Positions 6,862-12,455 of a DNA stretch of 12,455 nt are shown here, one piece after another. Made by a program: the position numbers and the translations under genes. The stretch spans positions 1 to 12,455 of the forward strand of contig JANOXC010000202.1 of the NCBI GenBank assembly GCA_031418215.1, given 5' to 3'. The notes under the pieces were generated by a model that was not told where the DNA came from, searched no databases, and worked only from the letters and a program-made list of their open reading frames with translations. The DNA comes from JANOXC01 sp031418215 (lineage in GTDB: Bacteria > Bacteroidota > Bacteroidia > AKYH767-A > OLB10). Each line of letters opens with the position of its first letter. Position 1 is the first letter of the stretch.

Positions 6862-7578
6862 ATGAAAACAGACCTATTGGCTTTTGGCGCCCATCCTGAT
6901 GATGTTGAATTGTCGACTGGCGGTACCATTGCACTACATGTTAATGCCGGAAAATGTGTCGGTATAATCGACCTCACCCGAGGTGAGCTCGGGACCAGGG
7001 GTAGTGCTGATTTGCGCGATCAAGAGGCGAAATCATCAGCAGCAATTTTAGGGATCGCTTTTCGGGAGAACCTGGAGATGAAAGACGGATTATTTGAAAA
7101 TGACGAACCTCATTTATTAAAGATCATTGCAGTGATCAGAAAATATCAGCCAGAAATAGTTTTATGTAATGCGGTGAGCGACAGGCATCCAGACCATGCA
7201 AGAGGTTCGTTGTTGGTTAGCAGAGCTTGTTTTTTGGCCGGGTTAAGAAAATTAGCGACACAAAATAATGGTTCTATTCAGGAAGCCTGGCGTCCAAAAG
7301 CGGTTTATCATTATATTCAGGACAGGCATATTAAACCCGATTTCGTATTGGATATCAGTGCTTTCATGGAAATTAAGATGAAAGCAGTGAAGGCCTTCAG
7401 TTCTCAATTTTATGACCCGGATTCGACTGAACCTGCTACACCCATTTCAGGAAAAGAATTCATGGACTTTTTATATGGAAGGGCCGCTGAAACGGGAAGA
7501 ATGATCAATGTAGCTTATGGTGAAGGGTTTACAGTGGAAAGAAGCATAGGTGTAAAGAGCTTATTTGATATTAATTGA
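6862..7578 (+). CDS. bshB1: Bacillithiol biosynthesis deacetylase BshB1
   Basis: This 238-residue soluble zinc enzyme of the LmbE/PIG-L family removes the acetyl group from N-acetylglucosaminyl-malate, the second step of bacillithiol synthesis. The zinc motif AHPDD is at residues 10-14 (H11 and D14) and the third ligand lies in RHPDH (108-112, H112). LTRGELGTRGS (38-48), YHYIQDRHIKPDFVLDIS (149-166) and KAFSSQFY (177-184) are typical of the BshB1 branch. Length matches the family. The ATG is preceded by an A-rich leader. The gene is divergent from ccmB and shares the repeat-containing upstream region. No bshA or bshC is visible here. Shared control of thiol and haem-maturation genes is possible but only inferred from position. 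Confidence 0.92.
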   Translation: MKTDLLAFGAHPDDVELSTGGTIALHVNAGKCVGIIDLTRGELGTRGSADLRDQEAKSSAAILGIAFRENLEMKDGLFENDEPHLLKIIAVIRKYQPEIVLCNAVSDRHPDHARGSLLVSRACFLAGLRKLATQNNGSIQEAWRPKAVYHYIQDRHIKPDFVLDISAFMEIKMKAVKAFSSQFYDPDSTEPATPISGKEFMDFLYGRAAETGRMINVAYGEGFTVERSIGVKSLFDIN

Positions 7579-7581
7579 TAA

Positions 7582-7615
7582 AAAAAATGGCCCCGAGTAA
7601 TTGGGACCATTTTTT
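7582..7615. terminator. Bidirectional terminator between bshB1 and tRNA-His
   Basis: A-run/ATGGCCCC and GGGACCAT/T-run form a stem with one C-A mismatch and an 8-base loop (7595-7602). An A-tract precedes the stem on the left and a T-tract follows on the right, so it reads as an intrinsic terminator in both directions. It starts 3 bp after the bshB1 stop and ends 1 bp beyond the tRNA 3' flank, serving both convergent genes. Confidence 0.85.
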
Positions 7616-7616
7616 G

Positions 7617-7691
7617 GGTGGATGATGGGGCTCGAACCCACGACCCTCAGAATCACAATCTGATGCTCTAACCGACTGAGCTACAACCACC
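7617..7691 (-). tRNA. tRNA-His (anticodon GTG)
   Basis: The minus strand folds as a full cloverleaf: D-stem GCTC/GAGC, anticodon stem TCAGA/TCTGA with loop TTGTGAT (anticodon GTG), and T-stem GTGGG/CCCAT around TTCGAGC. The 5' end GGTGG and 3' CCACC include the extra G at position -1 facing C73, the identity signal for histidyl-tRNA synthetase. CCA is not encoded, so it must be added after transcription. The acceptor stem GTGGTTG/CATCCAC has a T-T mismatch at pair 5-68. Confidence 0.96.
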
Positions 7692-7708
7692 GTATAATTT
7701 TGAGATTG

Positions 7709-7738
7709 CAAAAGTAGTTTTTTCATTTTCTTTAACAA
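7709..7738 (-). promoter_or_regulatory. Promoter of tRNA-His
   Basis: On the minus strand, TTG (7738-7736) is separated by 19 bp from TACTTTTG (7716-7709), an exact TAnnTTTG match. The tRNA 5' end at 7691 lies 17 bp downstream, leaving a short leader for RNase P to remove. Confidence 0.65.
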
Positions 7739-7753
7739 GTTAAATAATTTACT

Positions 7754-7783
7754 TTCGTTAAAGAGACCCAACATTTATCTTTG
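7754..7783 (+). promoter_or_regulatory. Promoter of the GAPDH gene
   Basis: TATCTTTG at 7776-7783 matches the -7 consensus exactly. The -33 region is weaker, with TTC at 7754-7756 at the ideal 19-bp spacing. The expected start near 7790 gives a 5' leader of about 60 bases before the ATG at 7851. The leader is A-rich near the ATG (CTAAAAACGAAAACAT) and has no Shine-Dalgarno site. Confidence 0.6.
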
Positions 7784-7850
7784 CCGGGCTTTTGTATTGC
7801 AATATTTATTAGAATTAACTACTCAATCATAAACCTAAAAACGAAAACAT

Positions 7851-9326
7851 ATGTCGATATCAGCAATGGATGCCGCAGCGCAAACAACCTATGAAACAGA
7901 ATTATTCGATTGGATAGAACAAGAGAAAGCAGCTATTGAGCTTATTAACATCATAGGTAATTTGTGGTTTGACAAGTCAGTAGAATTGATTCTATTTCGC
8001 AACCAACTTGTTGACAGAAGTGCGAGCCAGATTTTAAACCTTCATCAATACGCTAAGGAAATTGTAAAAAAACCGATCAGCGTTTCTGATACTTTATTAT
8101 TAGCAAGGGAATTAATGCGTATTGAGTTGGCACCATCGAGGTTAGATGTTGGACGCCTTACCTCTGAGTGGATCAGCGAAAGATCAGAATTTAGCAATGA
8201 TGTAAATGCTTTTATCACCAATAAACTGAAAGACTTTATCGGAAAAGATAAACGTGTAATGATTCCGAGAGATGTTGTTTTGTATGGTTTCGGACGTATT
8301 GGTCGTGTGTTGGCGCGTGAACTTGTTTCCCAGGCAGGCAAGGGTGAGCAACTGCGGTTGAGAGCAATTGTTACCAGGAGTTATTCCGATGAGGAGTTAA
8401 CGAAGCGTGCTGAATTATTAAGAAACGACTCTGTGCATGGACCATTCCCCGGTACTGTGATTGAAGATTTTGAAAAGCAGGCACTCATTGTGAATGGTCA
8501 TACTATATATATGATTGCAGGAAAGAATCCGGAAGACATTAATTATTCTTCTTATGGAATCAATAATGCATTGTTGATAGATAATACCGGCGTGTCACGT
8601 GATCGTGAAGGACTTGGCAGACATTTGCGCGCAAAAGGAATTGAAAAAGTATTATTGACAGCACCCGGAAAAGGGGATATCCCTAATGTTGTTTATGGAG
8701 TGAATGAAATTAATCATGATGAAAATGAAAAAATATTTTCGGCTGCATCTTGTACCACCAATGCAATCGTTCCTGTGTTGGCAGTTATTGAAAAAACCTT
8801 GGGTATTGAACGCGGTCATATTGAAACGATACACTCCTATACAAATGACCAGAACCTGCTTGATAACTATCATCCTAAATACCGCAGAGGCCGTAGTGCA
8901 GCGCTCAATATGGTTATTACAGAAACGGGTGCCGATAAGGCAGTTGCGAAAGTTTTACCATCATTGGCCGGCAAATTAACCGGTAATGCTGTTCGGGTTC
9001 CCACCCCAAATGTGTCGTTAGCGATTCTGAATCTTACTTCTAAAAAAGATGTTACCAAAGATTCTTTAAATGATATTTTAAAAGATGCAGCATTTCGCGG
9101 CACCTTGGTTGAGCAAATACAGTATTCACAATCCAATGAGTTGGTTTCATCAGACCTTGTTGGAAATCCTTGCGCATCCATCATTGACAGTCCCGCTACC
9201 ATTGTTTCCAAAGATGGAAGAGGAATGGTTCTCTATGTATGGTATGATAATGAGTATGGCTACAGCCGTCAGGTAATTCGTTTTGCGAAATATATTGCCA
9301 ATGTAATCAGACTTACATACTATTAG
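7851..9326 (+). CDS. gap: Long-form glyceraldehyde-3-phosphate dehydrogenase
   Basis: This 491-residue cytosolic enzyme interconverts glyceraldehyde-3-phosphate and 1,3-bisphosphoglycerate. The first 140 residues or so are a helical extension absent from ordinary GAPDH (about 335 residues). The catalytic part starts with the dinucleotide-binding motif YGFGRIGR (145-152), followed by NDSVHGPFPGTV (192-203), ASCTTNA with nucleophile C301, HSYTNDQ with H328, KLTGNAVRVPTPNVSL (375-390) and WYDNEYGYSRQ (464-474). After the second strand the sequence is RAIVTRSYS (171-179). The Asp that normally contacts the NAD ribose seems replaced by Thr or Arg, so NADP use is possible. The gene stands alone, with its own promoter and terminator. 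Long GAPDHs of this type occur in Bacteroidota and other Gram-negatives; the role of the extension is unknown to me. Confidence 0.94.
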   Translation: MSISAMDAAAQTTYETELFDWIEQEKAAIELINIIGNLWFDKSVELILFRNQLVDRSASQILNLHQYAKEIVKKPISVSDTLLLARELMRIELAPSRLDVGRLTSEWISERSEFSNDVNAFITNKLKDFIGKDKRVMIPRDVVLYGFGRIGRVLARELVSQAGKGEQLRLRAIVTRSYSDEELTKRAELLRNDSVHGPFPGTVIEDFEKQALIVNGHTIYMIAGKNPEDINYSSYGINNALLIDNTGVSRDREGLGRHLRAKGIEKVLLTAPGKGDIPNVVYGVNEINHDENEKIFSAASCTTNAIVPVLAVIEKTLGIERGHIETIHSYTNDQNLLDNYHPKYRRGRSAALNMVITETGADKAVAKVLPSLAGKLTGNAVRVPTPNVSLAILNLTSKKDVTKDSLNDILKDAAFRGTLVEQIQYSQSNELVSSDLVGNPCASIIDSPATIVSKDGRGMVLYVWYDNEYGYSRQVIRFAKYIANVIRLTYY

Positions 9327-9342
9327 AACTAGTAGTTTTTTT
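9319..9342 (+). terminator. GAPDH terminator overlapping the stop codon
   Basis: ACTATTAG and CTAGTAGT (9319-9336, one T-G wobble) form a short stem around a tight AA/GAAC loop. T-run 9336-9342 follows directly. The stop codon TAG (9324-9326) lies inside the left arm. The stem is AT-rich, so it may be a modest terminator. Confidence 0.55.
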
Positions 9343-9397
9343 GATAAGCCTTTAATTGGAAAGGATGCTCCATAGTATGACATTCGTCAGTTAGTGG

Positions 9398-9426
9398 TTT
9401 TGCCTTAATGACGATCCATATCTTTG
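9398..9426 (+). promoter_or_regulatory. Promoter of the cysteine-cluster outer-membrane protein gene
   Basis: TTTTG (9398-9402) is followed by 16 bp and TATCTTTG (9419-9426), an exact -7 match. The predicted start near 9432 excludes initiation at the in-frame TTG at 9424 and supports the ATG at 9469. A 6-bp dyad, TCGTCA (9384-9389) and TGACGA (9409-9414), flanks the -33 element. Confidence 0.6.
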
Positions 9427-9468
9427 CCAACGCCTTCATTAAAGTCAATTCCGATATTATTTATCCTG

Positions 9469-10452
9469 ATGATAAAAAAGTTCATGGTAGTTTGTTTGCT
9501 TTCTTTATTGACAGCAAATGTATATGCATGCGACTTTTGTAATTGCTATCTTGGACTAAATCCACAAACAAAGAAGAATATTATCGGCCTGCGCTATCAT
9601 TATTCTGCTTTTACCGGCACACATTTGTCTGATGATGAGATACGAAGTTTGTTTCTGAATAAAAATAAATTTACAGAGACTCATACAACAGTTGAACTAC
9701 ACGGACAATGGTATCCTGTTCAAAGATTGCAGGTGCTTTTTTCTATACCTTATATCTATAATGTTGAAAATGTTCCTTCGTCTTCTGGTGGCAATGCACA
9801 AGCCCGTTTAACGAATATTGCACACAATGTCGACCCCGGGACGCAACAATTAAGCGGAAGCACACACAAAGGTATCAGCGATCCTGTTTTACTCGCACAT
9901 TATCAGTTGTTCAACAGGCATGCAACGGATTCAGATTCATTTGCACAAAGGTTAATGGCCGGTGCAGGTATTAAAATACCATTGGGTAAATATCATCTTG
10001 ATCCGGGATCAGAAGTAGCGGAGCGTGTACATTTACCGGGTACCGGCAGTTGGGATTTATTACTCAGTACTGTTTATATGGCCAAGTTGAACAGGCTGGG
10101 TCTCAATGTAAATGTTTCTTATTTATTGACTACTGTAAATAATGAATCTTACGAGTTCGGAAATCGTTTTAATGCTACAATGTTACTGTATTATCAGTTG
10201 AATGCTAAAGAGTTTTCATTTTTTCCCAATGCAGGAATATTTTACGAGTCTGCTGCTAAAAACAAATCAGGAAGCGCTGATATTGACAATACCGGGGTCC
10301 ATGTTTTTTGTGCCGGCGGTGGACTGGATATATATTATCGAAAATTTGCTTTAAACATGGCGGCACAAATACCGGTGATGCTGGAGCTCAATGAAAATCA
10401 ACCGCATAATGATTACCGTTTATCTGCCGGTGTTTTGTTTGCGTTTAATTAG
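9469..10452 (+). CDS. Secreted/outer-membrane beta-barrel-like protein with N-terminal CDFCNCY cysteine cluster
   Basis: This 327-residue protein has a signal peptide (residues 1-20, ending NVYA), and the mature form would begin with CDFCNCY (C21, C24, C26). VYAC is only a marginal lipobox, so signal peptidase I cleavage or lipidation are both possible. The rest is rich in alternating beta strands: GLRYHYSAF, GISDPVLLAHYQLF (135-148), AGAGIKIPLGKY (164-175), LPGTGSWDLLLSTVYM (189-204), and the final strand YRLSAGVLFAF. The order of DPVLL, KIPLGK and PGTGSWD recalls the 'MetA-pathway of phenol degradation'/transporter-like outer-membrane family, but I do not assign a substrate. The only other Cys is C281. 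I choose the ATG at 9469 because it gives a clean signal peptide and lies after the promoter. The three cysteines could bind a metal or form disulfides; this is inference. Confidence 0.82.
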   Translation: MIKKFMVVCLLSLLTANVYACDFCNCYLGLNPQTKKNIIGLRYHYSAFTGTHLSDDEIRSLFLNKNKFTETHTTVELHGQWYPVQRLQVLFSIPYIYNVENVPSSSGGNAQARLTNIAHNVDPGTQQLSGSTHKGISDPVLLAHYQLFNRHATDSDSFAQRLMAGAGIKIPLGKYHLDPGSEVAERVHLPGTGSWDLLLSTVYMAKLNRLGLNVNVSYLLTTVNNESYEFGNRFNATMLLYYQLNAKEFSFFPNAGIFYESAAKNKSGSADIDNTGVHVFCAGGGLDIYYRKFALNMAAQIPVMLELNENQPHNDYRLSAGVLFAFN

Positions 10453-10454
10453 GA

Positions 10455-10979
10455 TTAAAAAACACTGCTTTTCATTGGTGCTGCTGATGAAATCGAATCA
10501 GAGAGTGTCTCCAGTTGGAGGTTGTCAAAAGATTTCATGTAAGAGTTCCTGCATGTCACAATTATTTTATTTCCCAGTTTAATTAACGTCTGGCGGTAAT
10601 CAATATTGGTTACTTCAGGATTAAAGTCTTTGATGTATTGGTCAAACGATTTCATATCAGCAATCACAACAGAGTCTTGCACAAAATTCATTTCTCCCCA
10701 ATAAAGGGATTGAAAATCTGCTTTAGATTTTAAGAAGTTGGACTTGTCAAAATCGGCAGGATCTGTTTTATTTATTTCCGCACAGATGTTACCAATTGCT
10801 TGTGATGTTTTTAGATAAATATCGGATTGCTTGCTCCAGAAATCGCGTTTAAATTCCAATGCTGATTTACTTTTCTGGTCCTTAGAAAAATTAGAGACTG
10901 AAATAATTAATCCTGCCGCCGTCAAAATAAATCCAAGTAAAGGTCCAAATGATGCAACAAACTTTTCGAGTTTTTCCAT
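10455..10979 (-). CDS. Hypothetical membrane-anchored protein
   Basis: I do not recognise this 174-residue protein. One hydrophobic segment (residues 11-30, FGPLLGFILTAAGLIISVSN) near the N-terminus is followed by a charged, mostly helical region of about 140 residues that includes KDQKSKSALEFKRDFWSKQS (33-52). There is no signal cleavage site, so the protein is probably anchored by its N-terminus. It is the last gene of a three-gene minus-strand unit, starting 6 bp after the small secreted protein gene. It ends 2 bp from the stop of the convergent outer-membrane gene, and no clear terminator is visible between them. Confidence 0.72.
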   Translation of the reverse strand: MEKLEKFVASFGPLLGFILTAAGLIISVSNFSKDQKSKSALEFKRDFWSKQSDIYLKTSQAIGNICAEINKTDPADFDKSNFLKSKADFQSLYWGEMNFVQDSVVIADMKSFDQYIKDFNPEVTNIDYRQTLIKLGNKIIVTCRNSYMKSFDNLQLETLSDSISSAAPMKSSVF

Positions 10980-10985
10980 TATTAT

Positions 10986-11381
10986 TTATTTTAAGGGTTG
11001 AAGAATTGATTCGTAATAAACAGAGGTTTTCTTGTCAGTAGCCTGCCTGGTTAATTTGATATATTGTTTGCCGGCTTTATCATAACTGATAATTAATTCA
11101 TTCAACTGGTCGCCAATTTGAATAAACCACCTGATGTTATCCTTGGTGGAGAGTACCCATTTTGAAAGGATAGTATTGGGCTTTGGATTTTCTTTTTGAA
11201 TCTGAATTGCGCCATTAATGTTAAATGTGTATACCTTTTCTGCAAGGTCGATATTGGTTCCTTTCACCGACCATGATTTTGTTTTTCCATCAGTGAGAAT
11301 ATTGGTCAGTTTCTCGATAGTGTATTGTGCTTTAGAGGTAAATGAACTGCAAAGCAGAAAGATGAATAGGAGCTGTTTCAT
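10986..11381 (-). CDS. Small secreted hypothetical protein
   Basis: This 131-residue protein begins with a clear signal peptide (MKQLLFIFLLCSSFTSKA, cleavage before Q19). The mature part is about 113 residues of alternating strand-like segments: KSWSVKGTNIDL (35-46), KVYTFNINGAIQIQ (49-62), NIRWFIQIGDQLNELIISYD (82-101) and YIKLTRQ (107-113). The pattern suggests a small beta-barrel or lipocalin-like fold, but this is a guess from alternation alone. It sits 26 bp after the helical protein gene and 6 bp before the membrane-anchored gene, so the three are probably co-transcribed. I do not recognise the family. Confidence 0.72.
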   Translation of the reverse strand: MKQLLFIFLLCSSFTSKAQYTIEKLTNILTDGKTKSWSVKGTNIDLAEKVYTFNINGAIQIQKENPKPNTILSKWVLSTKDNIRWFIQIGDQLNELIISYDKAGKQYIKLTRQATDKKTSVYYESILQPLK

Positions 11382-11407
11382 GAATTTAAGAATTAATATA
11401 TATTGAT

Positions 11408-11896
11408 TTAATTGATATCTTTTAACATTAGCAATTCAACTTCTTTTAGATAATCAAATTGTAAATCTTCATGTAATTTCAACAATGTGGAATTAATTTT
11501 CTTGAGTTGATTATTGTAGATGTTGATGAGCATTTGGCTTTTGATAAAGTTGATGCCGGATTCTTTAAGTTGCTGACAAAAATAAATGCGCAATGACACT
11601 TCTGTTTCACGCGAGCCTGAAAATCTGATGTATTTATTGATGGTCCTTACTATTTTACGTAAGCTCTTTTTGACAAGGTGAAGGTTGCTTCTGTTTATTT
11701 CGAGAAATTGTTGACTCATGTCATTTTTAATATTTTTAATAAAAGCTTCTTCATCATGCGCTTCAAACAACAGATAAGTCAATAGTTCTTTGTTTTCTTT
11801 TTTATAGCGGGCAAGATGTAAAGTTAACTCCATAACCTCACCGGGTTTTAATTCACTTAATTCATTTTTTATTTCACTTAAGGAGGACGCTTTCAC
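11408..11896 (-). CDS. Conserved-looking helical cytosolic hypothetical protein
   Basis: This 162-residue, largely alpha-helical protein has no signal peptide or membrane span. KPGEVMELTLHLARYKKENKELLTYLLFEAHDEE (17-50, read in parts) resembles the start of an uncharacterised Bacteroidota family. A basic stretch, SLRKIVRTINKYIRF (78-92), may bind nucleic acid or an acidic partner, but this is speculative. The start is GTG at 11896; the only later in-frame ATG near the N-terminus (M22) would remove the first 21 residues. It is the first gene of the three-gene unit. A CATCTTTG element lies 15 bp upstream. Confidence 0.75.
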   Translation of the reverse strand: MKASSLSEIKNELSELKPGEVMELTLHLARYKKENKELLTYLLFEAHDEEAFIKNIKNDMSQQFLEINRSNLHLVKKSLRKIVRTINKYIRFSGSRETEVSLRIYFCQQLKESGINFIKSQMLINIYNNQLKKINSTLLKLHEDLQFDYLKEVELLMLKDIN

Positions 11897-11911
11897 AGAG
11901 TTATATTTTTA

Positions 11912-11919
11912 CAAAGATG
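11912..11919 (-). promoter_or_regulatory. Possible -7 element for the three-gene unit
   Basis: CATCTTTG on the minus strand differs from TAnnTTTG at one base and lies 15 bp before the GTG start at 11896. No good TTG is seen at the -33 position, so support is weak. Confidence 0.3.
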
Positions 11920-12099
11920 GAGCAAAAAACGTTTTCTTTGATTTTAGTTAGCTGATGTGGCAACAGTTTTTAATTTGCGAAGCACTTTAGAAGAAATAGC
12001 ATAGTGAGGGAAATAGTATTGACAAATTAATGAGCCCGATACTTAATCTTCTTCCAGGAAACAAATGGCATTACAAATTTCACTTCTCCGATGCTAACC

Positions 12100-12246
12100 T
12101 TACCCGCCAGCATCCATCCTGATTTCAAATAAAAAGTTTCGGCCACTATCTCCAAAACACCATACATTGTTTTTAAACTGACCAAAAGAAGGGTGGAAAG
12201 TGTTAGTCAATAAACATAATAAGAATAAGATCCTCATCTTATTCAT
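12100..12246 (-). pseudogene. Truncated N-terminus of a secreted protein
   Basis: The frame gives 48 residues. MNKMRILFLLCLLTNTFHPSFG is a signal peptide, then QFKNNVWCFGDS resembles the mature start of large Bacteroidota secreted proteins, which often open with NNVWYFGxxAGLDF. After GDS the match is lost and the frame stops 14 residues later. A real but tiny secreted protein is possible; a remnant of a large gene that lost most of its body is more likely. An ATG three codons later (12237) is an alternative start. The frame also extends upstream to an ATG at 12312, but those 22 residues look non-coding and precede the signal peptide. It lies 80 bp downstream of the T9SS protein stop, on the same strand. 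Confidence 0.4.
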
Positions 12247-12325
12247 TTTTTTCAAAGCGGTGCAATCTTGCACAAATGCAGAGCGTTGGTTAGCTTGCGC
12301 CTTTCTATCCATTAATTTCTTTAGT

Positions 12326-12455
12326 TTACTGCTTTACAAACTTCCCTGACAATGATTCCTTATCCGTGACCAAAGACACTATATATAATCCATCAGCAAT
12401 ACTCTGAATATGCAAATCATGCGTATAATATGCGCCATTTAATTTCCCGTTTTCA
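12326..12455 (-). CDS. C-terminal tail of a T9SS-secreted protein (5' part outside window)
   Basis: The frame is open from the window edge to TAA at 12326, giving 42 residues. The segments ENGKLNGAYYTHDLHI, ADGLYIVSLVTD and SGKFVKQ follow the pattern of the type A sorting domain, with its G-(I/L)Y-x-V strand and final K-F-V-K. This domain guides proteins through the type IX secretion system to the cell surface, where it is normally removed. The functional domains lie beyond the window. It shows that the host probably has a T9SS, which fits Bacteroidota. Confidence 0.78.
   Translation of the reverse strand, partial: ENGKLNGAYYTHDLHIQSIADGLYIVSLVTDKESLSGKFVKQ

Larger units (their letters stand above)
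11897..12325. other. Poorly coding interval between the hypothetical operon and the T9SS protein
   Basis: No intact gene fills this 429-bp stretch. It contains the weak promoter element above, the truncated secreted-protein start at 12100-12246, an overlapping short minus-strand frame (12027-12167) and a 14-bp dyad, GTGCAATCTTGCAC (12260-12273), just upstream of that truncated start. The rest shows no RNA gene or repeat that I can identify. Confidence 0.5.

Noticed and set aside
7571..7774. Minus-strand 67-residue frame across the tRNA
   Set aside because: It is the translation of the tRNA-His gene and terminator, including the familiar VAQSVRASDC false-peptide pattern.
9424..9468. Upstream TTG extension of the cysteine-cluster protein
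   Set aside because: The TTG lies inside the TATCTTTG promoter element, and the extension would precede a clean signal peptide starting at 9469.
12027..12167. 46-residue minus-strand frame ending WKKIKYRAH as an independent gene
   Set aside because: It looks protein-like but overlaps the truncated signal-peptide frame, lacks a clear promoter and matches no family I can name. It is recorded only under the remnant finding.
12260..12273. GTGCAATCTTGCAC dyad as a regulatory site
   Set aside because: It is short, near a probable gene remnant, and has no promoter beside it.

Overview
The window looks like chromosomal DNA from a member of the Bacteroidota, most likely near the Chitinophagaceae/Sphingobacteriia. 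The evidence is AT-rich DNA, several matches to the Bacteroidota promoter (TTG, then 16-19 bp, then TAnnTTTG), A-rich leaders instead of Shine-Dalgarno sites, a type IX secretion (T9SS) C-terminal tail, a CcmE with Cys in place of the haem-binding His, and a long-form GAPDH. No integrase, transposase, CRISPR array or phage gene is visible.

Left half (1-6807), all genes on the minus strand. Read in transcription order, ccmB, ccmC, a ccmD-like gene, ccmE and ccmF encode the membrane part of System I cytochrome c maturation: haem export and presentation (CcmB, CcmC, CcmD), the haem chaperone CcmE and the haem lyase CcmF. A DUF2520 Rossmann-fold protein follows, with its ATG overlapping the ccmF stop codon. 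A multi-spanning GT-C-like membrane protein comes next and leaves the window at base 1. CcmA, CcmG and CcmH/I are not in view. The ccmB promoter abuts a perfect 26-bp palindrome, which overlaps two tandem 20-bp repeats. Together these give three copies of a CCTGTTC box between ccmB and the divergent bshB1.

Middle (6862-9342). bshB1, a deacetylase for bacillithiol synthesis, runs on the plus strand and converges on a tRNA-His(GTG) gene; the two share a symmetrical terminator. The tRNA and a divergent long-form glyceraldehyde-3-phosphate dehydrogenase gene each have a recognisable promoter. The GAPDH terminator hairpin contains its stop codon.

Right (9419-12455). A secreted or outer-membrane protein with a CDFCNCY cysteine cluster at its mature N-terminus has its own TAnnTTTG promoter. 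It ends 2 bp from a convergent three-gene minus-strand unit of unrecognised genes: a cytosolic helical protein, a small secreted protein and a membrane-anchored protein. The far right holds a poorly coding stretch with a truncated secreted-protein start, then the C-terminal sorting tail of a T9SS-secreted protein that continues beyond the window.

The most interesting points are the operator-like repeat array between ccmB and bshB1, the Cys-type CcmE, the cysteine-cluster outer-membrane protein, and the premature stop or TTG start of the GT-C-like gene. I found no clearly new multi-gene system.
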